Notes: generated by a model from the sequence alone, not told the origin. A stretch of DNA of 64,000 nucleotides from Halomicronema sp. CCY15110 (GCF_016888165.1 NZ_JACSWC010000415.1:1-64000), one strand, 5' to 3'. Positions 37,956 through 47,922 are shown, numbered from the stretch's first letter. Numbers and translations are program-made.

Positions 37956-39671
37956 CTAATAATGGGTTCCAGTTTTGCGGAAGTGGACAGCGGTCTTCGC
38001 ATCGGGCTTCAACACTTCGCCATTTTGGATGGTGGCATAGACGACCCAATGATCCCCGCATTCCATCCGGTTGGCGACTTCGCATTCGAGGAAGGCGATC
38101 GCGTCTTGCAACACCGGGCAACCATTTTCTGCATCTTGAATATCCATGTCGGCAAAGCGGTCTTCTCCTGGGCCAAAGGGTTTCAAAAAATGCTTCATCG
38201 GTCCGAGGTGGCTCCCCTCGGCCAAAATGTTGAGCACGAAAGGGCTACCGGGATATAGCAGGGACTCAATGGCGCGGTCCTTAGCCACGGCCACAGTAAA
38301 GCCAGGGGGCGTAAAGGTGGCTTGTGATACCCAGGATGCCAGCATGGCGCTGCTGGCGTCGCCCTTGCGAGTGGTCACTACACAGAGAGACCCCACCAGC
38401 CGTCCCACCGCCTGTTCCACCGAAGTGGCGGGGGTGCGAGGCGCTTTGGCCCGCTTCACTTTTTTGAGCGCTTGGGCAAAGTCAGTCCCGAGTTCCTCAC
38501 AATATTGCAGCGTCGATTCGGTGGGCTTGAATTTGACGCGAATGGGGTCAAACGCCAAGCTATAGCCGCCGTCTTTGAGTTTACTTTCCAGCAGATCGAT
38601 CGCTTCCCCACTCCAGCCAAATGAGCCAAATACCCCGGCGAGTTGAGTTTTAGAGGCCGTCGAGAGAATGATGCCCAGCGCCGTTTGAATCTGCGTGGGG
38701 GCGTGTCCGCCGAGGGTCGGTGAACCAATCAAAAATCCGGCGGATTTTTCCAGCGCCGCCTTGATCTCCTCGGGAGCCGTCTGTTCCGCATTGATGGACT
38801 CTACCGCGACACCGGCTTTGGTGATGCCGTGGGCCAGGGTTTGGGCAATGGTGGCGGTGTTGCCGTAGGCCGAAGCGTAGATTAAGGCGACGGAAAGTTC
38901 TTTCCCCTTTTGCTGCTGACTCCAGGTTTGATAGGCCTGGAGCAAGTCACGGGTGTGGTAACGGACAGCTGGCCCGTGGACGGGCGCAAACATTCGGATA
39001 GAAAGCGCTTCCAGCTTTTCGAGGGCGACGCTGACCTGGCGGGCATTGGGGGCCATGAGGCAGTCGTAGTAGTGGCGGCGATCGCTCAGCAACTCTTGCC
39101 AATTCAGGTCGTACACCGAGTTGTCGCACAGGTGCATGCCAAAGAACTTATTGCTAAAAAGTATCTGGGTATATTCGTCGTAGGTCCACAGACCTTCAGG
39201 CCAGCGGGGGGTCGGCACGGGCAAAAATCGCAGCTGATGGCCTTTGCCCAGATCAATTTCGGCTTCGCCGCCTTTCACAACCTGAATGCGGGGCGTCTGG
39301 TTTTCCAGCAAATCTTCCAGGGCTTGGGCGGCGGGGTTGGAACAGACGATGGTGGCGTTGGGGGCTTTCGCCAGCAGCACCTGTAGGGTCTTGACGCGGT
39401 TGGGGTTGATGTGTCCCAAGATGATGTAATCTAACGCGGCAGGATCGATCTGCTGTTCCAACGTCGCCACAAAGCTGTCGGTAAATGACTCGCCGGGAAA
39501 GTCGATGAGCGCGGCGCGATCGCCCCGAATCAGATAGCTATTAGAGGTCGTGCCCCGCTCTAAGGCATACTCGATTTCGAAACGAAGTCGTTGCCAACTG
39601 CGCGATCGCATCACTTCAGTATCAGCAGCGATGGTGAGTGTTTGCACATCGCGCGGTTGGGTCGTGGTCAT
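37956..39671 (-). CDS. flv1: flavodiiron protein with non-canonical metal site (Flv1-like)
   Basis: A 571-aa class C flavodiiron protein: a metallo-beta-lactamase-like domain (about 10-240), a flavodoxin domain (about 255-400) with the ASAYGNT FMN loop, and a flavin-reductase domain (about 420-571). Cyanobacterial heterodimers use these to reduce O2 to water with photosynthetic electrons. The diiron HxExDH motif is replaced by HINPNR at 87-92. Arg, in TPRWPEGLWTYD, and Lys, in FSNKFFG, replace later ligands, as known for Flv1/Flv2 rather than Flv3/Flv4. No flv4-type operon is seen, favouring Flv1. The ATG at 39671 matches the family start. Confidence 0.85.
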   Translation of the reverse strand: MTTTQPRDVQTLTIAADTEVMRSRSWQRLRFEIEYALERGTTSNSYLIRGDRAALIDFPGESFTDSFVATLEQQIDPAALDYIILGHINPNRVKTLQVLLAKAPNATIVCSNPAAQALEDLLENQTPRIQVVKGGEAEIDLGKGHQLRFLPVPTPRWPEGLWTYDEYTQILFSNKFFGMHLCDNSVYDLNWQELLSDRRHYYDCLMAPNARQVSVALEKLEALSIRMFAPVHGPAVRYHTRDLLQAYQTWSQQQKGKELSVALIYASAYGNTATIAQTLAHGITKAGVAVESINAEQTAPEEIKAALEKSAGFLIGSPTLGGHAPTQIQTALGIILSTASKTQLAGVFGSFGWSGEAIDLLESKLKDGGYSLAFDPIRVKFKPTESTLQYCEELGTDFAQALKKVKRAKAPRTPATSVEQAVGRLVGSLCVVTTRKGDASSAMLASWVSQATFTPPGFTVAVAKDRAIESLLYPGSPFVLNILAEGSHLGPMKHFLKPFGPGEDRFADMDIQDAENGCPVLQDAIAFLECEVANRMECGDHWVVYATIQNGEVLKPDAKTAVHFRKTGTHY

Positions 39672-39855
39672 GGCTACAATCCCTCTTGCCTCAGCGGGTC
39701 TGAACGTCTGTCGATTAAATCCATCATAAAGCTGGCCCACTCACCCTGGAGCCTGGGCCACAGTCGACTAACGCTTACCCCCAGGCTGAGCAATCTGTCG
39801 GCAGGGGATCGTAAAATTGCGCTGCCGGAATGCCGCCCATCGTGACCGGAGGCCA

Positions 39856-40413
39856 TTAATCGCAGTCGCGGTTGGCCAGAGAACCATCGGGCATCACGGT
39901 GTTGCAAAACAGCACCTGGCTGCGGTTAACCCCTCGCAAATTGGCATCTTTGAGATTGGCTCCTTTGAGATTGGCCTGGCCCAATTTGACCGCTAGCAAC
40001 ACTGCCCCTTCTAAATCGGCATTCGACAAGTCAGCATCCAGCATATTGGCCTGAGACAAGTCGGCTCCCCGCAAATCAGCTCCTGAAAAATTGGCATTTA
40101 CCAACTGGGTTCCATTCATTTGAGCCCCCTGAAGATTCGCCCCGCTAAGGTTGGCATGATCCATAAACGCCAGCATAAAATCGACTTTTGATAAGTCAGC
40201 ATTACTGAGATTGGCATCGGTCAGGGTGGCAATTTTGAGATTAGCACCGCTCAAGTCCAGACCACTTAAGTCGGCTTCATCCAAAATGCAAACAGGGCAG
40301 TCTTTGGTCTCTTTGAGGAGATCAATGTCTTCTTGAATTGCCGCCCAACTCGGTTGAGCCAACCCTAGCCACAGTAGGACAATCAGGCAAAGGGCAAGTA
40401 GAGGATGCTTCAT
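39856..40413 (-). CDS. exported pentapeptide-repeat protein
   Basis: A 185-aa protein with a clear signal peptide: MKHPLL, a Leu/Ile-rich core, and AQPSWAA with a likely cut after WAA near residue 25. About 20 A(N/D)LxX repeats follow, forming a short quadrilateral beta helix. Cys pairs at the mature N-terminus (CPVC) and C-terminus (FCNTVMPDGSLANRDC) may form caps or disulfides. Similar cyanobacterial proteins occur in the thylakoid lumen or periplasm. The function is unknown. The flavodiiron gene lies downstream, 185 bp away, on the same strand. Confidence 0.9.
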   Translation of the reverse strand: MKHPLLALCLIVLLWLGLAQPSWAAIQEDIDLLKETKDCPVCILDEADLSGLDLSGANLKIATLTDANLSNADLSKVDFMLAFMDHANLSGANLQGAQMNGTQLVNANFSGADLRGADLSQANMLDADLSNADLEGAVLLAVKLGQANLKGANLKDANLRGVNRSQVLFCNTVMPDGSLANRDCD

Positions 40414-41102
40414 TCTGAAATTTGGGGTTGCAACGGTTACATTGTCTCACCCAGGCGATCGCTCTAGGCAACTGATCAGGATTTTGTCTGCTGTGGGCCC
40501 GCAAACGCGTCCTTGGTGGGGGAGTGGCCGACCAAGAACGCCGCAGGGTAGGCATGAACGGCGACGTCTGACTCAGGGGTTGGTCAGTCCCTCTTGAGCA
40601 AAGGAGATGAAGGGGGATCAGCACTAGCTGGACGCTAAACACATCCCTTGGCATTGCCCAACCCCTTACAGCCGCCTTTCCATCTTGGGGCGGTTATTTA
40701 AGGGCTCAGTCCTAAGGGACGAGGATCCAGCAACATCCAAATTTTTGAGGGCAGGCATCTTGCCTGTCTGGGGACAGCCGAGACGGTCATCCCAACTTAT
40801 TGAGTGCTCATTCCTAAGCTCAGGATTACCGAACACTCGTCTCTTGGCTTCCAGGGCTGGCCTCGTGCAAAGCTCTGGGGCAATTCTCAGCATGAATCCT
40901 GATCAAATTAACCCTGACCCAGGTCAGTCCCAGCCACACCCAGCCATTCAATCACCCAACTACCCAGCCACGGCCCTCATCAAGAGACAACCTTCTCGCC
41001 GCTCCCCCAGGGCAAACACAAAGAAAACTCAACAGTTCTCCATATTTCTCAGGATTGCCTTTTAGGCTCAAGATATATCAAGACTCACATTCCTTTTTTT
41101 GC
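40414..41102. other. intergenic region between pentapeptide and copper-ATPase genes
   Basis: About 690 bp without a convincing gene. Frames of 126 codons (plus) and 110 codons (minus) have unstructured, Pro/Ser/Arg-rich translations. CAGGCA, TCT, TGCCTG at 40752-40766 is a short perfect hairpin of a kind often dispersed in cyanobacterial intergenic DNA. Divergent promoters must lie here. Confidence 0.5.
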
Positions 41103-43508
41103 ATGGTTAAAGCACCCTCTCCGGCAGCCCCGGTTGCTCCCCCTGAACCAGTCCCTGCCACTACGCAGTCTCTGGTGTTTGATGTCAGTGGCATGATGTG
41201 TGCCGGGTGTGTGCGAGCCGTTGAAAAGCAACTGACTGCCTGCGATGGCGTCCAGAGCGCCACGGTAAACCTGATTACCGAGGTGGCGGTGGTGGAAACC
41301 TTGGCCGATCGCAAAGTCGATCCCCAGACCCTGGCCGATCGCCTGACCCAAAGCGGCTTTCCGAGTCAGCCACGCATTGCAGTGGATGGCACCGCCACGA
41401 ACGCTGGACTGACGGACTGGCTGGAGCGCAAGCAGCAAGAAAATCGGGCACAGACGGGGCGACTCGCGATCGCCCTCACCCTTTTAGCCCTCTCGACGCT
41501 GGGGCATCTGCATCACTTCGGCTGGGTCACGGTGCCCGTATTGAGCAACCTGTGGTTCCACTTTGGGTTGGCGACGGCGGTGCTGCTGTTCCCCGCCCGC
41601 GAAATTGTGGTCGATGGCTGGCAAGGGGCGCGGCGCGGTACCCCCAATATGAATACCCTCGTGGCGTTGGGGGCGCTGAGTGCCTACGGGGCCAGTGTCG
41701 TGGCGCTGCTGTGGCCCACCCTGGGGTGGGAATGTTTCTTTGATGAGCCGGTGATGCTGCTCAGCTTCATCTTGCTGGGCCGCACGCTGGAGCAGCGGGC
41801 GCGCTTTCGGGCCACGGATGCCCTGCGATCGCTGATTGCCCTACAGCCTGCCCAAGCTCGCCTGATCGGGATGCCGGCGGCAGATGGCAGCACTCAACCG
41901 GGGGTCGACATTCCCGTGAGTGCTGTGCAGCCAGGGGAATGGTTGCGGGTGCTGCCGGGGGAGACCATCCCCGCTGATGGGGTGATCGAAACCGGGCAGA
42001 CCACGGTGGATGAGTCGATGCTGACGGGCGAATCGTTGCCCGTGGAAAAGCAGCCAGGGGACGGGGTTGTTGCGGGCACGGTGAACCAAACCGGGGCGAT
42101 CGCCCTCAAAGTCACCGAAACGGGCAGTGACACGATGCTGGCCCAGATGATCCGTCTGGTGGAAGCGGCCCAAACCCGCAAAGCCCCGATTCAACGGCTG
42201 GCCGACGTGATTTCGGGCTACTTCACCTATGGCGTGCTGACTCTGGCGACCCTCACCTTTCTCTTTTGGTATTTGGTTGGTCTGCCCCTCTGGCCCGACG
42301 TGATGAATAGTGCCCTGGGGGCCATGCACGCCAATCACGAGATGACGATGCAGTCTTCGACACTGCTGGTGAGTTTGAAGTTAGCGATCGCCGTCCTCGT
42401 TATCGCCTGTCCCTGTGCGTTGGGCCTCGCGACCCCCACCGCCATTCTCGTCGGTTCTGGCATGGGGGCCGAGCGGGGGCTGCTAATTCGCGGCGGCGAT
42501 GTGCTGGAAATGCTCAGCCAGATCGACACCGTCGTTTTTGACAAGACGGGCACCCTCACCGCAGGGGTACCGCAAGTGACCGTCTGCCAATCTCTCGCTG
42601 ATGACCTGACCGACAGCGACTTGCTCAGCCTCGCCGCCACGGTCGAAAGTGGCACCCAGCATCCCCTCGCGATCGCCATTCAGCAAGCAGCGGCAGCTCA
42701 ATCGCTGGAGTTGCCCCCCGCTAGCAACTTTCAGACCCAAGCGGGACTCGGCGTGGCCGCCACGGTCACCTGGCGCGAGCAGGCCCACCCCGTGTGGATT
42801 GGCAAAGCCGACTGGTTGGCGCAACAAGGTGTGGTGCTGACGGATACGGCGACAGCACAAATGGCGGCCATTGCCCCAGGGCAAACCGCCGTGTACGTCG
42901 CCTTGGGCGATCGCGTCGTGGGGCTCATTGCTGTCGCCGACGAGTTACGGGAGGATGCGCAGGCAACCGTCACGGCACTACAGCAGCAAGGTATTAGCGT
43001 GTACTTACTGACGGGCGATCGCGCCCCCGTGGCCCAAGCGATCGCCGCCGCCGTCGGCATTCCGGCCACCCAAGTTACCGCCGAAGTGCTGCCCATGGAT
43101 AAGTCACAAGCGATCGCGGCGCTGCAAGCCCAAGGCCATCGCGTGGCGCTGGTGGGCGATGGCATTAACGACGCCCCCGCCTTGGCCCAGGCCGATGTCG
43201 GCATCAGCCTCAGTTCAGGGACAGATATTGCGGCAGAATCCGCTGGGGTAGTGTTGATGAGCGATCGGCTCACCGGAATTTTAGAATCTTTGCGTTTGGG
43301 ACAAGCAACTGTTGCTAAAATTCGGCAAAATCTCGCCTGGGCCTTTGCGTACAACCTCATTGGCATTCCCGCCGCTGCGGGCGTTTTCCTGCCCGCCTAT
43401 GGTGTCAGCCTCAGTCCCGCCGTCGCTGGCGGACTGATGGCCTTCAGTTCCGTCACGGTGGTCGTTAACTCCCTCTTGCTCAAAGCCCAGCGCCTCGACC
43501 CTCTCTAG
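41103..43508 (+). CDS. ctaA: copper-transporting P1B-type ATPase (CtaA/PacS type)
   Basis: An 801-aa heavy-metal ATPase. One N-terminal heavy-metal domain has GMMCAGC (30-36, Cys33 and Cys36). The membrane metal site is CPC at 436-438, with TGES at 308-311, the phosphorylation loop DKTGTLT at 480, the nucleotide-domain HP motif in TQHPLA, and [17 protein letters not shown] with this C-terminal TM pair predicts Cu(I) transport. The GM.CAGCV sequence resembles CtaA (plasma-membrane, copper supply to thylakoids) more than PacS, so the symbol is tentative. The ATG at 41103 is preferred over the TTG at 41055. The next gene starts 18 bp after the stop. Confidence 0.9.
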   Translation: MVKAPSPAAPVAPPEPVPATTQSLVFDVSGMMCAGCVRAVEKQLTACDGVQSATVNLITEVAVVETLADRKVDPQTLADRLTQSGFPSQPRIAVDGTATNAGLTDWLERKQQENRAQTGRLAIALTLLALSTLGHLHHFGWVTVPVLSNLWFHFGLATAVLLFPAREIVVDGWQGARRGTPNMNTLVALGALSAYGASVVALLWPTLGWECFFDEPVMLLSFILLGRTLEQRARFRATDALRSLIALQPAQARLIGMPAADGSTQPGVDIPVSAVQPGEWLRVLPGETIPADGVIETGQTTVDESMLTGESLPVEKQPGDGVVAGTVNQTGAIALKVTETGSDTMLAQMIRLVEAAQTRKAPIQRLADVISGYFTYGVLTLATLTFLFWYLVGLPLWPDVMNSALGAMHANHEMTMQSSTLLVSLKLAIAVLVIACPCALGLATPTAILVGSGMGAERGLLIRGGDVLEMLSQIDTVVFDKTGTLTAGVPQVTVCQSLADDLTDSDLLSLAATVESGTQHPLAIAIQQAAAAQSLELPPASNFQTQAGLGVAATVTWREQAHPVWIGKADWLAQQGVVLTDTATAQMAAIAPGQTAVYVALGDRVVGLIAVADELREDAQATVTALQQQGISVYLLTGDRAPVAQAIAAAVGIPATQVTAEVLPMDKSQAIAALQAQGHRVALVGDGINDAPALAQADVGISLSSGTDIAAESAGVVLMSDRLTGILESLRLGQATVAKIRQNLAWAFAYNLIGIPAAAGVFLPAYGVSLSPAVAGGLMAFSSVTVVVNSLLLKAQRLDPL

Positions 43509-43525
43509 TGTGCAGATACAGTGCC

Positions 43526-44650
43526 ATGATCCGCTCCCGTTCTAAAACCCGTCTGGTCTTCCTGCAAATCGGTTTTTGCTCGTGGGGCGCTTTACTGCTA
43601 GGGTTTTTGGCCTTCCTGTGGCTGCGTCCCCAGGGTCAATTTGCCATCAGTCAACTGCCGCTGATGACGATGGCCCTGTGGCTTGCGGGCATTGGCTTGG
43701 TGGCGTTTCTGTTAGCGGGGCTACTGAGTCGCAAAACTCGGGTTTATATCTTGTTTTTTGTCGCGGTGCTGTTGGTTTTGGTCAACGGGCTAGCCTATTT
43801 TGGCGCGTACACCCTGACCCACTACAACGATTCCATGCTGCCGGGATTAGCCTTTGCCCCCAAGCCCGAAAATGCCAGTAATCCGGCTGAGTTTGGCCTC
43901 GACTACGCCACCGAGCGCATTGCCATCAACGACACCGAATGGCTCGAAGCCTGGCGCATTCCCTACTATGGTGAGTCCCAGGGCACGGTGCTGCTGTTTC
44001 CGGGCAATGGCGGCAACAAAGCCCACCAGCTCATGTGGCCCGCTGGCAAATTTCACCAAATGGGCTATCACACCCTAATGGTCGATTTTCGCGGCCAGGG
44101 TGGGTCCAGTGGCAACAGCGCCACCATGGGCCTGCGCGAAGCGGCAGATGTGGCCGCCGCTATGGCCCATGCTGAACAGATTGGCTTGCCCCGTCCCTAC
44201 GTGCTGTACGGGGTGTCAGCGGGTAGCGTCGCCGTCATGAAAGCGGTGGATGATGGCCTTCAGCCCGACGCCACTATTTTAGAAATGCCCTTTGCCCATT
44301 TCATGAAAGCGGTGAAAACCCGCATGAAAGCCCAAGATTTTCCCACCACGGGCGTGGCGGAGCTGTTGGTGTTTTGGGGCAGCGTGCAGCACGGCGTCAA
44401 TGGTTTCTTCCATAATCCGGTCAACTATGCCCAGTCCATGTCGATGCCGACCCTCATCCTCCAGGGGGAAAATGACCGCTGGACGACCCTGGAAGAAATT
44501 GATGAAATTTACGACAATCTGCCCGGTGCCAAAGAACTGGTGGTCTTTCCGAATACGGGGCACAGCCTGCTCGTCACGGTGGATGAGACCCTATGGAGTC
44601 AGAGCATTCGCGACTTTTTGCAAAGCCAAGGGGTGGCGCAGCAATCGTAA
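43526..44650 (+). CDS. membrane-anchored alpha/beta hydrolase
   Basis: A 374-aa protein from the ATG at 43526; a GTG at 43508 overlapping the ATPase stop is also open. There are three N-terminal hydrophobic segments, then a catalytic domain: FPGNGGNK oxyanion region, nucleophile elbow GVSAGS, acid in LQGENDRW, and histidine in FPNTGHS. It is a BEM46/YqkD-like hydrolase predicted to face the periplasm or cytoplasm while membrane tethered. The substrate is unknown. It follows the copper ATPase closely and probably shares its transcript, ending at the terminator at 44656-44686. Confidence 0.82.
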   Translation: MIRSRSKTRLVFLQIGFCSWGALLLGFLAFLWLRPQGQFAISQLPLMTMALWLAGIGLVAFLLAGLLSRKTRVYILFFVAVLLVLVNGLAYFGAYTLTHYNDSMLPGLAFAPKPENASNPAEFGLDYATERIAINDTEWLEAWRIPYYGESQGTVLLFPGNGGNKAHQLMWPAGKFHQMGYHTLMVDFRGQGGSSGNSATMGLREAADVAAAMAHAEQIGLPRPYVLYGVSAGSVAVMKAVDDGLQPDATILEMPFAHFMKAVKTRMKAQDFPTTGVAELLVFWGSVQHGVNGFFHNPVNYAQSMSMPTLILQGENDRWTTLEEIDEIYDNLPGAKELVVFPNTGHSLLVTVDETLWSQSIRDFLQSQGVAQQS

Positions 44651-44655
44651 CCAGA

Positions 44656-44686
44656 CAGCCTTTTCCCCATCTCAGGAAAAGGGCTG
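44656..44686 (+). terminator. intrinsic terminator after the hydrolase gene
   Basis: CAGCCTTTTCC and GGAAAAGGGCTG pair with one bulge around an 8-nt loop, five bases after the stop codon. The stem core is TTTTCC/GGAAAA, so the T-run lies inside the hairpin. Confidence 0.6.
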
Positions 44687-44943
44687 ATGGGTCGCGGCTG
44701 GCAAGCGTGGGTATTCACCTTGCAGTTAATCGCAGTTGATGACGGACTACACTGCCTTGGACTTCGGGCTAAGCGTTAGGAGATGACACTGCCTGAATTG
44801 AAAATGCTCAGGGGTCTTTAAGGCAGGGGGTTTACACAGCACTGATCATCCAAATGCACTGAGCGCGATCGCAACTGTTCAGGCCACCGTCGGCGCTTCT
44901 AAGTCGTTCCAGTAGCGACCCATCCACTGGGCAACTTCCCTCC

Positions 44944-46290
44944 TCACATCATCGGCCTTAAAAATCGAACAAAAACGAATAGCGCCACTGTAACTAGCTG
45001 TAGGGCCGTAATCGGCAGACTGTATTGCAAAAAGGTCTGAAACGAGATGCGCTGACCATGCTGCTCGGCAACGCCAGCCGCCACGATGTTAGACGAGGCA
45101 CCAATGAGTGTGCCATTGCCGCCTAACGTCGCGCCAAACATCATGGCGTAAAAGAGCGGCAGTACCTCAAGGGGCAGACTCCCGGCAAAATTGGGGTCGA
45201 GAATATCGGGCGTCGCTAACCCCACGTTGACGAGATATTCCTTGAGCAGGGGCACCATGGCAACCACGAGGGGAATGTTGGGCACCAAGCTCGACAGTCC
45301 GCCCACCAGCAACAACAACAGAATGGAGCCTAGGGCGATGTTGCGTCCCAGAATGAGCGCTAGTACGCCGGAAGCGGCACTCAGCACACCTGTTTTTTCC
45401 AGGCTGCCGATCAGCACAAACACGCTCATAAAAAACAGCAGGGTGCTCCAGTCTAAATCTCGCAGAATGTTTTGGATTGTATCGATGCGGCTGTGGTGGG
45501 TAATGAGCAAGCATAAGGCCGCCCCGGTGAGGGCTCCGGTGGCGGGCGAAATCGGCACGGGTAAGGTTTCGCCCACGACGAAGAGGGTTAGCACTAGCGC
45601 CACAATGATGCCCCCCAAAATCAACATGCGGGGATGGTTGACGCGGGGCTGGGGCAGTTGCGCTAAGTTATCCAGCTGCTTGTGCCAAATGCTGGGGAAC
45701 AGGACAGGCAGCAGCACCACGATCGCCCCCACCGCGATCGCGCCTCCCAAACTCAGCGATTTTAGATAGTCCAAAAAGCTGATGTTGATGGCATCGCCGA
45801 CGATAAAGGTTGCCGGATCGCCCACCAGGGTCAGCAGTCCGGCACTGTTGGCGGCAAACACGAGCAAAATCAGCAGCGGCACAAAGTTCACCCCCAGTTC
45901 CGTCGCAATGGGAGGCAATAGGGGAGCCAGCAGCATGACGGTGGTGGCGTTGGGCAACACCGCGCAAATGGGGGTGGTGATGACCACAATGCCCAGCAGC
46001 AAGCGCTTGCCCTGGCCGCCCGACATGTGCACTATTTGCGTAGCCAAATATTCGAAGATACCTGTCGGTTCGAAGGCGCGCACCATCACCATGACCCCAA
46101 AAAAGAGGGCCAGGGTGGCGTAGCTTTGAGCAATGTAGTCAACGGCTTCGGTGAGGGTGAGCACGTTGAGAAAGAGCAACAGCATAGCGCCCAGCATGGC
46201 GGCGATCGTCAGCTGCAAGCGCTCGGTCATGATGCAGACGAGGACGCCGACAAAGACGCTGAGGGATGAAACAGCGGCAAAGCTTCCCAT
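44944..46290 (-). CDS. SLC13/ArsB-NhaD-type ion transporter
   Basis: A 448-aa polytopic membrane protein with about 11-12 TM helices of the ion-transporter superfamily (CitM/ArsB/NhaD-like). Two inverted halves carry related re-entrant motifs, VLPNATTVMLLAPLLPP with FAANSAGLLTLVGDPATFIVG in the first, and LVPNIPLVVAMVPLL with ATLGGNGTLIGASSNIVAAG in the second. Substrates in the family include Na+/H+, arsenite, sulfate and dicarboxylates; none can be fixed here. The start ATG at 46290 has AGGAG upstream. It is the sole gene downstream of a cyclic-di-AMP riboswitch, which implies a role in ion or osmolyte homeostasis. Confidence 0.85.
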   Translation of the reverse strand: MGSFAAVSSLSVFVGVLVCIMTERLQLTIAAMLGAMLLLFLNVLTLTEAVDYIAQSYATLALFFGVMVMVRAFEPTGIFEYLATQIVHMSGGQGKRLLLGIVVITTPICAVLPNATTVMLLAPLLPPIATELGVNFVPLLILLVFAANSAGLLTLVGDPATFIVGDAINISFLDYLKSLSLGGAIAVGAIVVLLPVLFPSIWHKQLDNLAQLPQPRVNHPRMLILGGIIVALVLTLFVVGETLPVPISPATGALTGAALCLLITHHSRIDTIQNILRDLDWSTLLFFMSVFVLIGSLEKTGVLSAASGVLALILGRNIALGSILLLLLVGGLSSLVPNIPLVVAMVPLLKEYLVNVGLATPDILDPNFAGSLPLEVLPLFYAMMFGATLGGNGTLIGASSNIVAAGVAEQHGQRISFQTFLQYSLPITALQLVTVALFVFVRFLRPMM

Positions 46291-46294
46291 GGGA

Positions 46295-46336
46295 ATCTCC
46301 TGGATAGTGAGACGATTGAGCCAGATACCAGGAGAT
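46295..46336 (-). promoter_or_regulatory. ribosome-site-sequestering hairpin of the riboswitch
   Basis: In the mRNA, ATCTCCTGG (46336-46328) is perfectly complementary to CCAGGAGAT (46303-46295), which contains the AGGAG ribosome site before the ATG at 46290. The same TCTCCT can instead pair with AGGAGA at 46349-46344, at the 3' end of the aptamer, giving two exclusive states. Read as a translational expression platform. Confidence 0.75.
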
Positions 46337-46341
46337 CACAC

Positions 46342-46463
46342 GTCTCCTCTCAAGGCCGACGAAGTTAGCTGACGGGCTGGGCGTGAGAGTTCGCCCCCTT
46401 GCAACTGCAAGGTTTGCCCCAAAGATGGGTCCTCCGCTTTGGTCATAGACCAAACTAGGCCGA
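46342..46463 (-). ncRNA. cyclic di-AMP riboswitch aptamer (ydaO/yuaA)
   Basis: The minus strand reads in order: a 7-bp hairpin TTTGGTC-TAT-GACCAAA; GCGGAGGACCCA; TTTGGGGCAAA; a hairpin CCTTGC-AGTT-GCAAGG; GGGCGAA; a second stem to CGCCC; then CCCGTCAGCTAACTTCG and GAGAGGAGA. These blocks, in this order and spacing, match the ydaO consensus, especially the invariant CAGCTAAC segment and the GGAGGACCC/GGGG half. These RNAs bind two cyclic di-AMP molecules and usually shut off expression. Downstream is the ion transporter gene. Confidence 0.9.
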
Positions 46464-46651
46464 TGGCTCAGATAAATTTCTCCGACAATAGCACTAATTT
46501 TTAGAGCTGACAATTAGGCGGCATGATAACTCGCGAATCAGCGCGATCGCTCTTGCTGCCCCGCTGTGACGATTCCTTGTCCAGAGGGTTGTCTTCTTTG
46601 TTGATGGATAGTGAGTGAGGGGCGATCGCGCGTTTAGTCCCTCAGAGCCAC

Positions 46652-47749
46652 TCAAATATAGGTTTGTAAGAGCCGAATCATGGCCCCGACCGAGGCCAGG
46701 GAGGCGGTTTCATTGGGGGTATGGTATTCCGTAGTAGGCACTTGCAGGGTAGTGCCACTGATGGCTCCGTCGGTGGCGGCAGTTAAGCGACCCATTTCGG
46801 TGCGGCCCAGAGAGTAGGGTTTGGTGCGGGTGCGGTTTTGGGCGGTGATGTAATCGTCTTTGTAGCTGTAGGGGATGTCAAGCTGGGTGCAGCGATCGGC
46901 GAGTTCTTGGGTGATGCCTGTGGCAAAGTCAGCGCTGGCATCCTTGCGACGCAAGGTGACTAACTGCTGATCGGCGGCGGCGCGATCGTGGTAAGGGCTG
47001 GTATCGAGGGCGACTAATCGCTGGGTAGTGAGTTGCTGCCGCTGAAACCAGGACAGGGCATAGCGCCAACTGCGACCCGATTCTTCTTGGGCGGTGAAGA
47101 GGGCCGTACCCGCAAAGCCACAGCGAAATAGAAAGAGGATGATCGCGGCACTCAGCACGTTATCCAACTGGGCGGAGATGTAGCCATCGTTAAATTGCAG
47201 GCGATCGAGAAAGGCGATCGGGGTTCCCGGTTGCAGGTGCTCTAGGCCATCGACTTCAAAGATCAAGTTTTTGCGCTCTGGGCAAATATAGGAGCGGGTG
47301 ATGTGTCCCTGGCCGATGTAGGTGCCAGTGTAGGGGAGATGAGCCTGCACCCGTTGCCCTTGAAAGCGATGCTCAATGGTGTTGAGCATTTGTTCAGAGA
47401 CCGAATCCCCCGTGAGTTCGCTTTGGTTGCCCGCGATAAACGCTGCGTATTGAAACTCGTTGGGGCCGGTGCAGAGGAGGCCGTGGCGATCGATGTGGGC
47501 CGACAGCATCAGGTCGTGGGGGCGATCGCCCTGGGCGACTAAGACGCCGTGATAGTAGGTAACCTCAGCCCCAACTTCTTCTAGCTCGCGCCGCAGCACC
47601 CGAAAGAAGGAGTCTTCGCTCCCCACTACGGAGGGTTCTCGAATCAGCAGTTGCAGAATTTCCAACAATTCCGTCAGCTCGGCGACGCCTTCGGGTAGCG
47701 AGGCATTTTGGGCCACCAGTTGCTCGACAACCATATTCAAAGGGCTCAT
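46652..47749 (-). CDS. M42/M20-like metallopeptidase
   Basis: A 365-aa co-catalytic zinc aminopeptidase of the M42 glutamyl-aminopeptidase type. Metal ligands visible are His85 with Asp87 (SAHIDRHG), bridging Asp196 (SAQLDN), catalytic Glu222 and ligand Glu223 (TAQEESG), Asp249 (ALDTSPY), and a C-terminal His in TEYHTPNE. All key residues are present. ATG at 47749; the internal ATG six codons on is an alternative. The decayed insertion sequence lies immediately upstream, so the native promoter may be displaced. Confidence 0.9.
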   Translation of the reverse strand: MSPLNMVVEQLVAQNASLPEGVAELTELLEILQLLIREPSVVGSEDSFFRVLRRELEEVGAEVTYYHGVLVAQGDRPHDLMLSAHIDRHGLLCTGPNEFQYAAFIAGNQSELTGDSVSEQMLNTIEHRFQGQRVQAHLPYTGTYIGQGHITRSYICPERKNLIFEVDGLEHLQPGTPIAFLDRLQFNDGYISAQLDNVLSAAIILFLFRCGFAGTALFTAQEESGRSWRYALSWFQRQQLTTQRLVALDTSPYHDRAAADQQLVTLRRKDASADFATGITQELADRCTQLDIPYSYKDDYITAQNRTRTKPYSLGRTEMGRLTAATDGAISGTTLQVPTTEYHTPNETASLASVGAMIRLLQTYI

Positions 47750-47922
47750 GGGGCAACCTTAATCTTGAGTAGCTTGCAACGATACTGCTTTTCCCCATCG
47801 CATTTGGTTGAGCTCACTACAATTCGCCAGCATCGAGTCCTCGTTCTCGTTGTAGTTGGTTGGCGAGTTGGACGTTGGCAAGGGTCTGGGTTTGAATCCA
47901 ACTCAAGTTGGGAATGACTGAA

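Noticed and set aside
40685-41065. 126-codon frame upstream of the copper ATPase
   Set aside because: Disordered, unrecognised sequence overlapping an opposing frame and containing a dispersed hairpin; no ribosome site.
47820-47910. tRNA-like GGGTTTGAATCC next to the insertion sequence
   Set aside because: No acceptor stem, anticodon arm or CCA context could be built around it.
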